NCBI GenBank assembly: GCA_024236495.1
Contig: JACKKJ010000003.1
Span: 304,529-368,528 of the forward strand
Direction of reading: 5' to 3'
From: Paracoccaceae bacterium
Lineage (GTDB): Bacteria > Pseudomonadota > Alphaproteobacteria > Rhodobacterales > Rhodobacteraceae
DNA length: 64,000 bases
The notes below the pieces were generated by a model. The model had not been told where the DNA came from and did not search any database. It was given only the letters and a program-made list of their open reading frames with translations. Both the position numbers and the translations under genes were made by a program. Shown piece after piece: positions 42,816 to 51,671 of this stretch. The first letter of the stretch is position 1; each line of letters opens with the position of its first letter.

Positions 42816-44834
42816 ATGGTCAGGACGGTGACGGATTTCCCGCGCGAGGTGACGCAGACCCCGGACATGGGCATCGTGCTGGCCGACGGCTGCCGACTTT
42901 CGGCGCGGGTCTGGATGCCCGCCGACGCGCTGCGCGATCCCGTCCCGGCGGTGCTGGAATACATTCCCTATCGCAAACGCGACATGACGCTGCCGCGTGA
43001 CGAGCTGATGCATCCCTGGTTCGCCGGTCACGGCTATGCGGCGGTGCGTGTCGACATGCGCGGCTGCGGCGACAGCGAAGGGCTGATGGAGGACGAATAT
43101 ACCGAACAGGAGCTGTCGGACGCCTGCGAGGTCATCGCCTGGCTGGCCGCGCAGCCCTGGTGCACCGGCAAGGTCGGGATGATGGGGAAAAGCTGGGGGG
43201 GCTTCAACTGTCTGCAGACCGCGATGCGCCGCCCGCCCGCCTTGAAGGCCGTCGTCACCGTCTGTTCGACCGTGGACAGGTTCGCCGACGACATCCACTA
43301 CAAGGGCGGCTGCCTGCTGGGCGAAAACTTCGGCTGGGCGGCACAGATGATGTCCTATGCCTCGCGCCCGCCCGATCCGATGCTGGCGGGCAATTCCTGG
43401 CGCGACACCTGGCTGCACCGGCTGGAAGCGCAGCCCTTCCTTGCGTCCCGCTGGTTCGAACACCAGAGCCGGGACGCCTACTGGAAGCACGGATCCTTGT
43501 GCGAGGATTACGGATCGGTGACGGCGGCGGTCCTTTCGTTCGGCGGCTGGGCCGACAACTACATGAACACCGTGTCGCATCTTGTTGAAAACGTGAAGGC
43601 ACCGGTAAAGGGAATCGTCGGGCCCTGGGTGCATCAGTATCCCCACACCGCGCTGCCCGGCCCGGCCATCGGCTTCCTGCAGGAAGCGCTGCGCTGGTGG
43701 GACCGATGGCTGAAGGATGTGCCGAACGGCGCCGAGGACGACCCGGCCTATCGCGCCTACATGCTGCATTCCGCACCGCCGGACGCAAATTCCGCATTCC
43801 GGCCCGGTCACTGGGTGGCCGAGGGCGACTGGCCCACGGCGCGCGTCTCGCGGCAGGTCCTGGCGCTGTCGCCGGGGGGTGGCCTGGGCGGGCAGGGCGG
43901 CGCGCTTTCGGTGCCCGTGAGGACGCCGCAGCACCTGGGCCTGCACGCCGGCGAGTTCTTCCCGATGGGTGGCAACGGCGAGATGCCGGGCGACCAGGCG
44001 CCGGAGGATGCGATGTCGGTCTGTTTCGACACGGCGCCGCTGGACGCGCCGCTCGACCTTCTGGGGGCGGCGGAATTGCGGCTTCGGCTCAGGTCGGACA
44101 GGCCGCGCGCCTTTGTCGTGGCGCGGCTGTGCGACGTGGCGCCGGATGGAAGTTCGGTGCGTATCTGCCACGGGATGCTGAACCTTTGCAGCCGCGACAG
44201 CATGGAAAGCCCCACCGGCATTCCGGTGGGCGAAGAGATCGCGGTGGCGTTCCGGCTGGACCAGATGGGCTACCGGCTGGCGGCGGGGCACCGGCTGCGG
44301 CTGGCGCTTTCGACGACCTACTGGCCCTTCGTCTGGCCAAGCGCCGCGGCCGCGACGCTGACGCTGGCGGCGGGCGAACTGGACCTGCCGGTTCACGCGG
44401 GCAGCACCGGCGACGAATGGACCTTTCCGGCGCCGGAGGCGGCGCGGGGCTGGAACCACCGGGTGATCCGGCCCGAATCCTATGTGCGCCGCATCGAACA
44501 CGACCTGATTTCCGGCGACCGGACGTTGGTGATGGAGGCCGACGCGGGGGATTGCGAAAACCTCGATCACGGCTGGGTCTTCGGCGATACCGTGCGCGAA
44601 CGCTGGCGGATCGCCGGCGACGACCCGCTTTCGGCAAGACTGGATGTGGACTGGGAACAGCGGATGGGCCGCGCCGACTGGTGGGTCAGGACCCGGATCG
44701 AGGCCAGCATGACGGCGGACGCGGGCAACTTCCGCCTTCGCGCGGAGCTTGTCGCGACGGAAGGCGGGCCAGAGGGCGAAACGGAGGTTTTCCGGCGTCA
44801 GTTTGACCAGGAGGTGCCGCGCGGAATGATATGA
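42816..44834 (+). CDS. CocE/NonD-family serine hydrolase
   Basis: A 672-residue X-Pro dipeptidyl-peptidase/cocaine-esterase-type enzyme: alpha/beta-hydrolase core with nucleophile S126 in M-G-K-S-W-G-G-F, an inserted helical cap, and a C-terminal jelly-roll domain (about 390-540). No signal peptide, so it acts on an imported substrate, an ester or acyl-peptide. An AGGGAGG site serves ATG 42816 (a GTG one codon earlier is possible). It is 97 bp upstream of the ABC transporter operon, separated by a promoter. Confidence 0.88.
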   Translation: MVRTVTDFPREVTQTPDMGIVLADGCRLSARVWMPADALRDPVPAVLEYIPYRKRDMTLPRDELMHPWFAGHGYAAVRVDMRGCGDSEGLMEDEYTEQELSDACEVIAWLAAQPWCTGKVGMMGKSWGGFNCLQTAMRRPPALKAVVTVCSTVDRFADDIHYKGGCLLGENFGWAAQMMSYASRPPDPMLAGNSWRDTWLHRLEAQPFLASRWFEHQSRDAYWKHGSLCEDYGSVTAAVLSFGGWADNYMNTVSHLVENVKAPVKGIVGPWVHQYPHTALPGPAIGFLQEALRWWDRWLKDVPNGAEDDPAYRAYMLHSAPPDANSAFRPGHWVAEGDWPTARVSRQVLALSPGGGLGGQGGALSVPVRTPQHLGLHAGEFFPMGGNGEMPGDQAPEDAMSVCFDTAPLDAPLDLLGAAELRLRLRSDRPRAFVVARLCDVAPDGSSVRICHGMLNLCSRDSMESPTGIPVGEEIAVAFRLDQMGYRLAAGHRLRLALSTTYWPFVWPSAAAATLTLAAGELDLPVHAGSTGDEWTFPAPEAARGWNHRVIRPESYVRRIEHDLISGDRTLVMEADAGDCENLDHGWVFGDTVRERWRIAGDDPLSARLDVDWEQRMGRADWWVRTRIEASMTADAGNFRLRAELVATEGGPEGETEVFRRQFDQEVPRGMI

Positions 44835-44866
44835 GGACCGAAGCGGGGGGAAACGGCATTTTTTGT

Positions 44867-44895
44867 TTGACCGGGACGTCCCAGCGATCATTATT
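44867..44895 (+). promoter_or_regulatory. Promoter of the ABC transporter operon with embedded palindrome
   Basis: TTGACC (44867-44872) and ATTATT (44890-44895) with a 17-base spacer. The spacer begins with the perfect palindrome GGGACGTCCC (44873-44882), a place where a repressor would block polymerase. Confidence 0.5.
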
Positions 44896-44931
44896 GACTC
44901 AGCAATCAACAAAGTTCTCGGGGAGATGAGA

Positions 44932-46518
44932 ATGAAAGACGAACTCGCAATGCTGCTTGACCGGCTCGACGCGATGGGGATCACCCGCCGCGGCTTCATG
45001 GGGCGCGCCGCAGCCTTCGGCGCGGCAACCGCGCTTGGTACGACGGTGATGGGCAGCGCTGCCCGGGCGCAGGAGCCCAAGCGTGGCGGCGTGCTCAAGA
45101 TGGGTCTTGGTGGCGGTGAGACGACCGACTCGCTTGATCCGGGTCTGTCCGACAGCCCGGTTCCGTTCTCGGTCAACCGCCAGTGGGGTGACACGATCGT
45201 GAACGTGTCGCCGGATGGCCAGATCGAACCGGCGCTGGCCGAAAGCTTCGAGGCGAATGCCGACGGCACGGTCTGGACCTTCAAGATCCGCGAAGGGGTC
45301 AAGTTCCATGACGGCTCCGATCTGACCGCCGAAGACGTCGCGGCGACCTTCCGCCGCCATTCGGACGAAAACTCCAAGTCCGGCGCGCTGGGGATCATGC
45401 AGGGGCTTTCGGACATTGCGGTCGACGGGCAGAACGTGGTTCTGACGATGGCGACCGGGAACGCAGACCTTCCCTACCTGTTGTCCGACTACCACCTTCT
45501 GATCCAGCCGGGCGGCGGTGTCGACAACCCGTCGGCGGCCATCGGGACCGGGCCCTACAAGCTTGTCTCGGCCGAACCGGGCGTGCGCTTCGTCTTCGAG
45601 AAGAACCAGGACGACTGGAACGCCGACCGCGGCTACTACGACGGTGTCGAGATCATCGTGATCAACGATGCGACCGCAAGGACCGCGGCGCTTCAGTCGG
45701 GTCAGGTCCACATGATCAACCGGATCGACCCGAAGGTGGCCAAGCTGCTTTCCAAGGCGCCGGGCGTGCAGGTCACGAACGTGTCGGGCCGCGGGCATTA
45801 TGTGTTCATCATGCACACCAACACCGCGCCCTTCGACAACAAGGACCTGCGCAATGCGCTCAAATGGTCGATCAACCGTCAGGAGCTGGTCGACAAGATC
45901 CTTGACGGGTTCGGTGGCGTCGGCAACGACATTCCGATCAACGCGGCCTATCCCCTGTTCGACGACAGCCTTGAGCAGCGCGAATACAACGCCGAGAAGG
46001 CGGCGGAGCTTTACAAGGCCTCCGGCCATGATGGCAGCCCGATCGAGCTTCTGGTGGCCGATGGCGCCTTCCCCGGCGCGGTCGATGCGGCGCAGCTGTT
46101 CCAGCAGTCGGCGCAGGCGGCGGGCATCCCGCTTGAGGTCAAGCGGGTTCCGGACGACGGCTACTGGTCGGATGTGTGGAACGTGAAGCCCTTCTGTGCC
46201 TCCTACTGGGGCGGGCGTCCGGTGCAGGACCAGATGTATTCGACGGCCTATCTGTCGACCGCGGACTGGAACGACACCAAGTTCAACAACCCGGAGTTCG
46301 ACGCGCTTCTGCTTGAGGCCCGCGCCGAGACGGATCTGGCAAAGCGCAAGGACCTCTACTCGAAGATGGCGCACATCCTTTGGGACGAGGGTGGGCTGAT
46401 CTGCCCGATGTTCAACGACTTCATCGATGCCCATGGCGAAGCGATAGCGGGATGGTATGAAGACCCCAACTACGAGATGATGGGGGGCTGGGCCTCGTCG
46501 AAGACCTGGTTCGCGTAA
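44932..46518 (+). CDS. Peptide-class ABC transporter substrate-binding protein 1 (Tat-exported)
   Basis: Periplasmic family-5 solute-binding protein, 528 residues, with a twin-arginine signal (T-R-R-G-F-M-G at about 20-26, cleavage near A-R-A-Q). Mature domain opens K-R-G-G-V-L-K-M-G and keeps the family L-A-E-S-F-E-A-N...W-T-F-K-I-R-E-G-V-K-F-H-D-G pattern, split here across the fold. GGGGAG lies 6 bases before ATG 44932. It is paralogous to the next gene, which has the same length. The ligand may be a peptide, an opine or another amphiphile; not determined by sequence. Confidence 0.9.
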   Translation: MKDELAMLLDRLDAMGITRRGFMGRAAAFGAATALGTTVMGSAARAQEPKRGGVLKMGLGGGETTDSLDPGLSDSPVPFSVNRQWGDTIVNVSPDGQIEPALAESFEANADGTVWTFKIREGVKFHDGSDLTAEDVAATFRRHSDENSKSGALGIMQGLSDIAVDGQNVVLTMATGNADLPYLLSDYHLLIQPGGGVDNPSAAIGTGPYKLVSAEPGVRFVFEKNQDDWNADRGYYDGVEIIVINDATARTAALQSGQVHMINRIDPKVAKLLSKAPGVQVTNVSGRGHYVFIMHTNTAPFDNKDLRNALKWSINRQELVDKILDGFGGVGNDIPINAAYPLFDDSLEQREYNAEKAAELYKASGHDGSPIELLVADGAFPGAVDAAQLFQQSAQAAGIPLEVKRVPDDGYWSDVWNVKPFCASYWGGRPVQDQMYSTAYLSTADWNDTKFNNPEFDALLLEARAETDLAKRKDLYSKMAHILWDEGGLICPMFNDFIDAHGEAIAGWYEDPNYEMMGGWASSKTWFA

Positions 46519-46529
46519 GCGGCCGCGAT

Positions 46530-46559
46530 ACCCTGCCCGGCGTTCCAGCCGGGCAGGGT
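46530..46559 (+). terminator. Strong hairpin between the two binding-protein genes
   Basis: ACCCTGCCCGGC (46530-46541) and GCCGGGCAGGGT (46548-46559) form a perfect 12-bp stem with loop GTTCCA, followed by CCGTTTC. It has no long T tract, so partial termination or a 3' stabiliser giving more of binding protein 1 than of the rest is likely. Confidence 0.7.
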
Positions 46560-46657
46560 CCGTTTCTGCCCGGGGCCTTCTGGCGAATGCACTCCCCGGT
46601 CGATCCACAGGCCGCCAGATGACAGGGTGGCAAAACAATAAAAACGGGGAGATTCGC

Positions 46658-48244
46658 ATGAACGACGAACTGAAGTACCTTCTTGGTCGCACGGTCCAGG
46701 GCAAGCACAGCCGCCGGGCCTTCCTGGGGCGCGCCGGGGCGCTTGGCGTGTCCGCAGCGATGGCCAACACGCTTCTGGCGGGCGCTGCGCGTGCACAGGA
46801 GCCGAAGAAGGGCGGCCTGATCCGCATGGGGATGCAGGGCGGCGAAAGCACCAATACGCTCGACCCCGCGCTGGCCGCGTCCGAAGTTCCGTTCGCGGTC
46901 AACATGACCTGGGGCGAGATGCTGACCGATGTGGACCCGCATGGGAACCTCGACATGCGCATCGCCGAGGAGGTTTCCTCCAGCCCGGATGCGAAGACCT
47001 GGAAGTTCAAGATCCGCCAGGGCGTCGAGTTCCACAATGGCAAGACGGTGACGGCCGAAGACGTGCTGGCGACCATGCAGCGGCATTCCGACGAAAGCTC
47101 GCAGTCCGGCGCGCTTGGCATCGTGCAGGGGATCGAATCCATGTCGGCCGAGGGCGACATGTTTACCGTCACGCTGGCGTCGGGCAACGCCGACCTTCCC
47201 TATCTGATGGGCGATTATCACCTGATCATCCAGCCGAACGGCGGGCGCGACGATCCGGCAGCGGGCATCGGCGCCGGCCCCTACAAGGTCGTTGTCAACG
47301 AACCGGGCGTTCGTCACGGGTTCGAGAAGCATGCGAACTACTGGGATGACCGGATCGGCCATGCCGACCAGACCGAAATTCTCGTCATCAACGACACGAC
47401 CGCGCGTGTGGCGGCGCTGCAGGCGGGGCAGGTCCAGATGATCAACCGGGTGGACCCCAAGGTCTACGGCCTTCTCAAGAAGGCGCCGGGCATCCTTGTT
47501 CACGCGACGCCGGGACGGGGGCATTACGTCTTCATCATGCACTGCACGGCCGCGCCCTTCGACAACAACGACCTGCGCATGGCGCTGAAGCTCGCCATCA
47601 ACCGCCAGGAAATGGTCGACAAGGTCCTTGGCGGGCTTGGGTCGGTCGGCAACGACTTTCCGATCAATTCGGCCTATCCGCTGTTCGACGACACGATCGA
47701 ACAGCGCGAGTATGACCCCGATCAGGCGGCCTTCTACTACAAGAAATCCGGCCATGACGGCACACCCATCGTCCTGCGCACCGCGTCAGGTGCATTTCCC
47801 GGTGCGGTCGAGGCGGCACAGCTTTACCAGCAGACCGCCGCCGCGGCGGGCATTCCGCTGGAGATCAAGCGTGAGCCGGACGACGGATACTGGTCTGATG
47901 TGTGGAACGTTCAGCCCTTCTGCGCGTCCTACTGGGGCGGACGCCCGGTGCAGGACCAGATGTATTCGACGGCGTATCTTTCGACCGCGGAGTGGAACGA
48001 CACCAAGTTCCACAACGAGAAGTTCGACGGCCTCCTGATCGCGGCCCGTGCCGAGCTGGACAATGCCAAGCGCAAGTCGATGTACGCGGAAATGGCCCAT
48101 ATCCTTCGCGACGAAGGCGGTTTGATCCTGCCGATGTTCAACGACTTCGTCGAAGGCGTCAGCGATACGATCGGGGGCTGGGAATCCGACCCGAACGGCG
48201 AATTGATGAACGGCCGCGCGCACGTCAAGTGCTGGCTTGCCTGA
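46658..48244 (+). CDS. Peptide-class ABC transporter substrate-binding protein 2 (Tat-exported)
   Basis: Second family-5 binding protein, also 528 residues and also Tat-directed (S-R-R-A-F-L-G at about 18-24, A-R-A-Q-E-P near 45-50). By eye well over half of the residues match the first copy, with whole blocks shared (W-N-V-x-P-F-C-A-S-Y-W-G-G-R-P-V-Q-D-Q). The tails differ (N-D-F-V-E-G-V-S-D-T versus N-D-F-I-D-A-H-G-E-A), as do parts of the pocket-lining regions. A GGGGAG site precedes ATG 46658. The permease genes follow, so this is the copy closest to the transporter. Confidence 0.9.
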   Translation: MNDELKYLLGRTVQGKHSRRAFLGRAGALGVSAAMANTLLAGAARAQEPKKGGLIRMGMQGGESTNTLDPALAASEVPFAVNMTWGEMLTDVDPHGNLDMRIAEEVSSSPDAKTWKFKIRQGVEFHNGKTVTAEDVLATMQRHSDESSQSGALGIVQGIESMSAEGDMFTVTLASGNADLPYLMGDYHLIIQPNGGRDDPAAGIGAGPYKVVVNEPGVRHGFEKHANYWDDRIGHADQTEILVINDTTARVAALQAGQVQMINRVDPKVYGLLKKAPGILVHATPGRGHYVFIMHCTAAPFDNNDLRMALKLAINRQEMVDKVLGGLGSVGNDFPINSAYPLFDDTIEQREYDPDQAAFYYKKSGHDGTPIVLRTASGAFPGAVEAAQLYQQTAAAAGIPLEIKREPDDGYWSDVWNVQPFCASYWGGRPVQDQMYSTAYLSTAEWNDTKFHNEKFDGLLIAARAELDNAKRKSMYAEMAHILRDEGGLILPMFNDFVEGVSDTIGGWESDPNGELMNGRAHVKCWLA

Positions 48245-48254
48245 GGCCCGCGGT

Positions 48255-49211
48255 ATGCATCCGATCCTGAAACTGGTGACTCAGCGCCTTGCGCTGGGTC
48301 TTCTCTTGCTGCTGGCGGCGTCCGCGCTGATCTTCATCGGGGTCGAGCTTCTGCCCGGCGATGTCGCGCAGTCGATCCTGGGCCAGTCGGCCACCGAAAC
48401 CGCGTTGCGTAACCTTCGCGAGGAACTGGGGCTGAACGAACCGGCACTGACGCGGTACTTCAAGTGGCTTTTCGCCGCGCTGCAGGGCGATCTGGGCACC
48501 GCGTTGACGAACGGGCAGAGCATCTCCAAGGCCGTCGGCGAACGTCTTGGCAACACGCTGTTCCTGGCGTTCTGGGCGGCGCTTTTCTCGGTCCCGCTGG
48601 CGATCGTTCTTGGCCTGATCGCGGTGCGCTACCGCAACCGCTGGCCGGACAAGCTGATCTCCGGGATCACGCTTTCGACGATCTCGCTGCCGGAATTCGT
48701 GGCGGGCTATCTGCTCATGTATCTGTTCACGGTCAAGATCCGTCTCTTTTCGCCGATCTCCACCATCTATTCGGGGATGAGCCTTGGCGAAAAACTGTCG
48801 GCCATCGCGCTGCCGGTGATGGTTCTGGTGCTGGTCGTTCTGGCGCACATGATGCGCATGACGCGGGCGGCGATCCTGAACGTCATGCAGTCCGCCTATA
48901 TCGAGACGGCGGAACTGAAGGGCCTGCGGCCCTTCGTGATCATCGCGCGCCATGCCTTCCCGAACGCCATTGCGCCGGTTGTCAACGTGGTGATGCTGAA
49001 CCTGGCCTATCTGGTTGTCGGCGTCGTCGTGGTCGAGGTGGTCTTCGTCTATCCCGGCATGGGGCAGTACCTGGTCGATCACGTCACCAAGCGTGACCTG
49101 CCGGTGGTGCAGGCCTGCGGGCTGATCTTCGCGGCGGTCTACATCGGGCTGAACATCCTTGCCGATGTGATCTCCATCCTTGCAAACCCCCGTCTGAGGC
49201 ATCCGAAATGA
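48255..49211 (+). CDS. ABC transporter permease, DppB type
   Basis: Inner-membrane permease of 318 residues with six predicted helices and the EAA-loop region (A-E-L-K-G-L-R-P-F) for contact with the ATPase. Typical DppB opening R-L-A-L-G-L-L-L-L-L-A-A. ATG 48255 is 10 bases past the binding-protein stop. Overlaps the next permease by 4 bases (ATGA). Confidence 0.92.
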   Translation: MHPILKLVTQRLALGLLLLLAASALIFIGVELLPGDVAQSILGQSATETALRNLREELGLNEPALTRYFKWLFAALQGDLGTALTNGQSISKAVGERLGNTLFLAFWAALFSVPLAIVLGLIAVRYRNRWPDKLISGITLSTISLPEFVAGYLLMYLFTVKIRLFSPISTIYSGMSLGEKLSAIALPVMVLVLVVLAHMMRMTRAAILNVMQSAYIETAELKGLRPFVIIARHAFPNAIAPVVNVVMLNLAYLVVGVVVVEVVFVYPGMGQYLVDHVTKRDLPVVQACGLIFAAVYIGLNILADVISILANPRLRHPK

Positions 49212-50041
49212 GCCGTATTCCCGTTTCGGCCCTGATCGGTCTGATCCTGACCGGGGCTTTCTTCTTCACCGCGATCTTCGCCGATTTCCTGGCCCCCTAC
49301 GGTCTGAACCAGACCGTCGGCGATGTCTGGGAAAACCCGTTCTGGTCGGAGGAGCCGTCGCAGTACCTGCTGGGAACCGACAACATCGGCCGCGATCTGC
49401 TGAGCCGGATGATCTATGGCTGCCAGATCACGATCTTCCTTGCCACGGCTGCGACCGTGGTCAGCTTTACCACCGGATCGGTGCTGGGCTTTACCGCCGC
49501 GGTCCTTGGCGGCTGGATCGATCAGGTCATGTCGCGGATCGTCGATCTGTTCATGTCCCTGCCGTCGCTGATCCTGGCGCTGGTGATCCTGTCGGTGATG
49601 CAGGTGACGCTGCCGGTCCTTGTCATCGTCATCGGGTTGCTCGATTCCACCCGGGTCTATCGCCTGGCCCGCGCGGTCGCGGTCGATATCGTCGTGATGG
49701 ACTATGTCGAGGCCGCGCGTCTTCGCGGCGAGGGCACACGCTGGATCGTCCTGCGGGAAATCCTGCCCAACGCGCTGTCGCCCCTGGTCGCCGAACTTGG
49801 CCTGCGCTTCATCTTCGCCGTCCTCTTCATCTCGACCCTGTCGTTCCTTGGGCTTGGCGTGCAGCCGCCGCTGGCCGACTGGGGCGGCATGGTGAAGGAG
49901 AACAAGGAGGGGCTGGTCTATGGCGTGTCGGCGGCGCTTGTCCCGGCGATCACCATCGCGGCGCTGGCAATCTCGGTCAACCTGGTGGCGGACTGGATCC
50001 TGAACCGCACCACCTCGCTGAAAGGAGGCCGCGGTGCCTGA
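49208..50041 (+). CDS. ABC transporter permease, DppC type
   Basis: Partner permease of 277 residues with a long N-terminal periplasmic segment (L-L-G-T-D-N-I-G-R-D-L-L-S-R) characteristic of DppC/OppC and an EAA loop E-A-A-R-L-R-G-E-G. It overlaps both neighbours by a few bases, so it is co-translated. Confidence 0.92.
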   Translation: MSRIPVSALIGLILTGAFFFTAIFADFLAPYGLNQTVGDVWENPFWSEEPSQYLLGTDNIGRDLLSRMIYGCQITIFLATAATVVSFTTGSVLGFTAAVLGGWIDQVMSRIVDLFMSLPSLILALVILSVMQVTLPVLVIVIGLLDSTRVYRLARAVAVDIVVMDYVEAARLRGEGTRWIVLREILPNALSPLVAELGLRFIFAVLFISTLSFLGLGVQPPLADWGGMVKENKEGLVYGVSAALVPAITIAALAISVNLVADWILNRTTSLKGGRGA

Positions 50042-51671
50042 CATTCTTCTGGACGTCCGCAACCTCAAGATCGGCGCGACGGTCTATCCGCCCGGCGAGG
50101 CGCCGAAGGATATCGAGATCGTGCATGGCGTGTCCTTCCAGCTGGAAAAGGGCAAGGTCCTGGGCCTGATCGGGGAATCCGGGGCGGGCAAGTCGACGAT
50201 CGGGCTTTCGTCCATGGCCTATGGCCGGGGCGGGGTGCGCATCACCGGGGGCGAGGTCTTCGTCAACGGGCGCGACATCCTGAAGGCGGGGGCGGCGGGC
50301 TTGCGCGCGCTGCGCGGCCGCGAGGTGACCTATGTCGCGCAATCGGCGGCGGCGGCCTTCAACCCGGCCAAGAAGATCATGGAGCAGGTGATCGAAACGA
50401 CGCTGATGCATGGCCTTGCGACGCGGGCCGAGGCAGAGGCGCGCGCCGTTGCGCTTTTCGGCAAGCTTGGCCTGCCCAACCCGCAGACCTTCGGCGACCG
50501 CTACCCGCACCAGGTTTCGGGGGGGCAGTTGCAGCGGGCGATGACCGCGATGGCGCTGTGCCCCGAACCCGATCTGGTGGTCTTTGACGAACCGACGACC
50601 GCGCTCGACGTGACGACGCAGATCGACGTTCTGGCCGCCATCAAGGAGGCGATCCACGCCACCGGGGTCGCCGCGCTTTACATCACCCACGACCTTGCGG
50701 TCGTCGCGCAGGTGTCCGACGACATCATGGTTCTGCGCCATGGCAAGACGGTCGAGTACGGCACCGTCAGCCAGATCATCGAAACCCCGAAGGAAGACTA
50801 TACCCGCGCGCTCGTTTCCGTTCACGCCATCGCGCACGAGGAGAAGCCGGCGACGGCCGAACCGGTCCTGAAGGTCGAAAACGTGACCGCGCGCTACAAG
50901 GGCACGAATTTCGACGTCCTGAAGAACGTCAGCGTGGAGCTTCATCCCGGGCAGACGCTGGCGGTGGTGGGCGAAAGCGGATCGGGCAAGTCGACGCTGG
51001 CACGCGCGATCACCGGGCTGCTGCCGCCGTCGCAGGGGCGGATCACCTTTGCGGGGCGCGAACTGTCGCGAGAGTTGAAGGACCGCAAGCTTGATGATCT
51101 GCGCGAGTTGCAGATGATCTACCAGATGGCCGACGTCGCGATGAATCCGCGCCATACCGTCGCCACGATCATCGGCCGTCCGCTGGAATTCTACTTCGGC
51201 CTGAAGGGGGACGCGAAGCGCAAGCGGGTGCAGGAACTGCTGGACGAGATCGAGATGGGCAGGGGTTTTGCCGATCGCTATCCGGCCGAGCTGTCGGGCG
51301 GGCAGAAACAGCGCGTCTGCATTGCCCGGGCATTGGCGGCCAAGCCCAAGCTGATCATCTGCGACGAGGTGACATCGGCGCTGGATCCGCTGGTGGCGGC
51401 GGGCATCCTGCGGCTCTTGCTGGACCTGCAGAAGATCGAGGGTGTGGCCTATCTCTTCATCACCCACGACCTTGCCACGGTGAAGTCGATCGCGGATTCC
51501 ATCGCCGTCATGTACCAGGGCGCGGTCCAGCGCTACGGCGGCAAGACCGATGTGCTGACCCCGCCCTATGACGACTACACCGACCTTCTGCTGTCGTCGG
51601 TTCCCGAGATGAAGCTTGGCTGGCTGGAACACGTTCTGGCCCACCGCAAGATGGAGAGTGCCGGAAATTGA
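50034..51671 (+). CDS. ABC transporter ATP-binding protein, fused DppD-DppF type
   Basis: A 545-residue protein with two complete ATPase domains. Domain 1 has Walker A G-E-S-G-A-G-K-S-T near 47-55 and signature V-S-G-G-Q-L-Q-R; domain 2 has G-E-S-G-S-G-K-S-T near 313-321 and L-S-G-G-Q-K-Q-R. This gives the transporter a single-chain heterodimer of ATPases, whereas DppD and DppF are usually separate. It overlaps the upstream permease by 8 bases, and its stop overlaps the TTG start of the next gene. Confidence 0.92.
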   Translation: MPDILLDVRNLKIGATVYPPGEAPKDIEIVHGVSFQLEKGKVLGLIGESGAGKSTIGLSSMAYGRGGVRITGGEVFVNGRDILKAGAAGLRALRGREVTYVAQSAAAAFNPAKKIMEQVIETTLMHGLATRAEAEARAVALFGKLGLPNPQTFGDRYPHQVSGGQLQRAMTAMALCPEPDLVVFDEPTTALDVTTQIDVLAAIKEAIHATGVAALYITHDLAVVAQVSDDIMVLRHGKTVEYGTVSQIIETPKEDYTRALVSVHAIAHEEKPATAEPVLKVENVTARYKGTNFDVLKNVSVELHPGQTLAVVGESGSGKSTLARAITGLLPPSQGRITFAGRELSRELKDRKLDDLRELQMIYQMADVAMNPRHTVATIIGRPLEFYFGLKGDAKRKRVQELLDEIEMGRGFADRYPAELSGGQKQRVCIARALAAKPKLIICDEVTSALDPLVAAGILRLLLDLQKIEGVAYLFITHDLATVKSIADSIAVMYQGAVQRYGGKTDVLTPPYDDYTDLLLSSVPEMKLGWLEHVLAHRKMESAGN

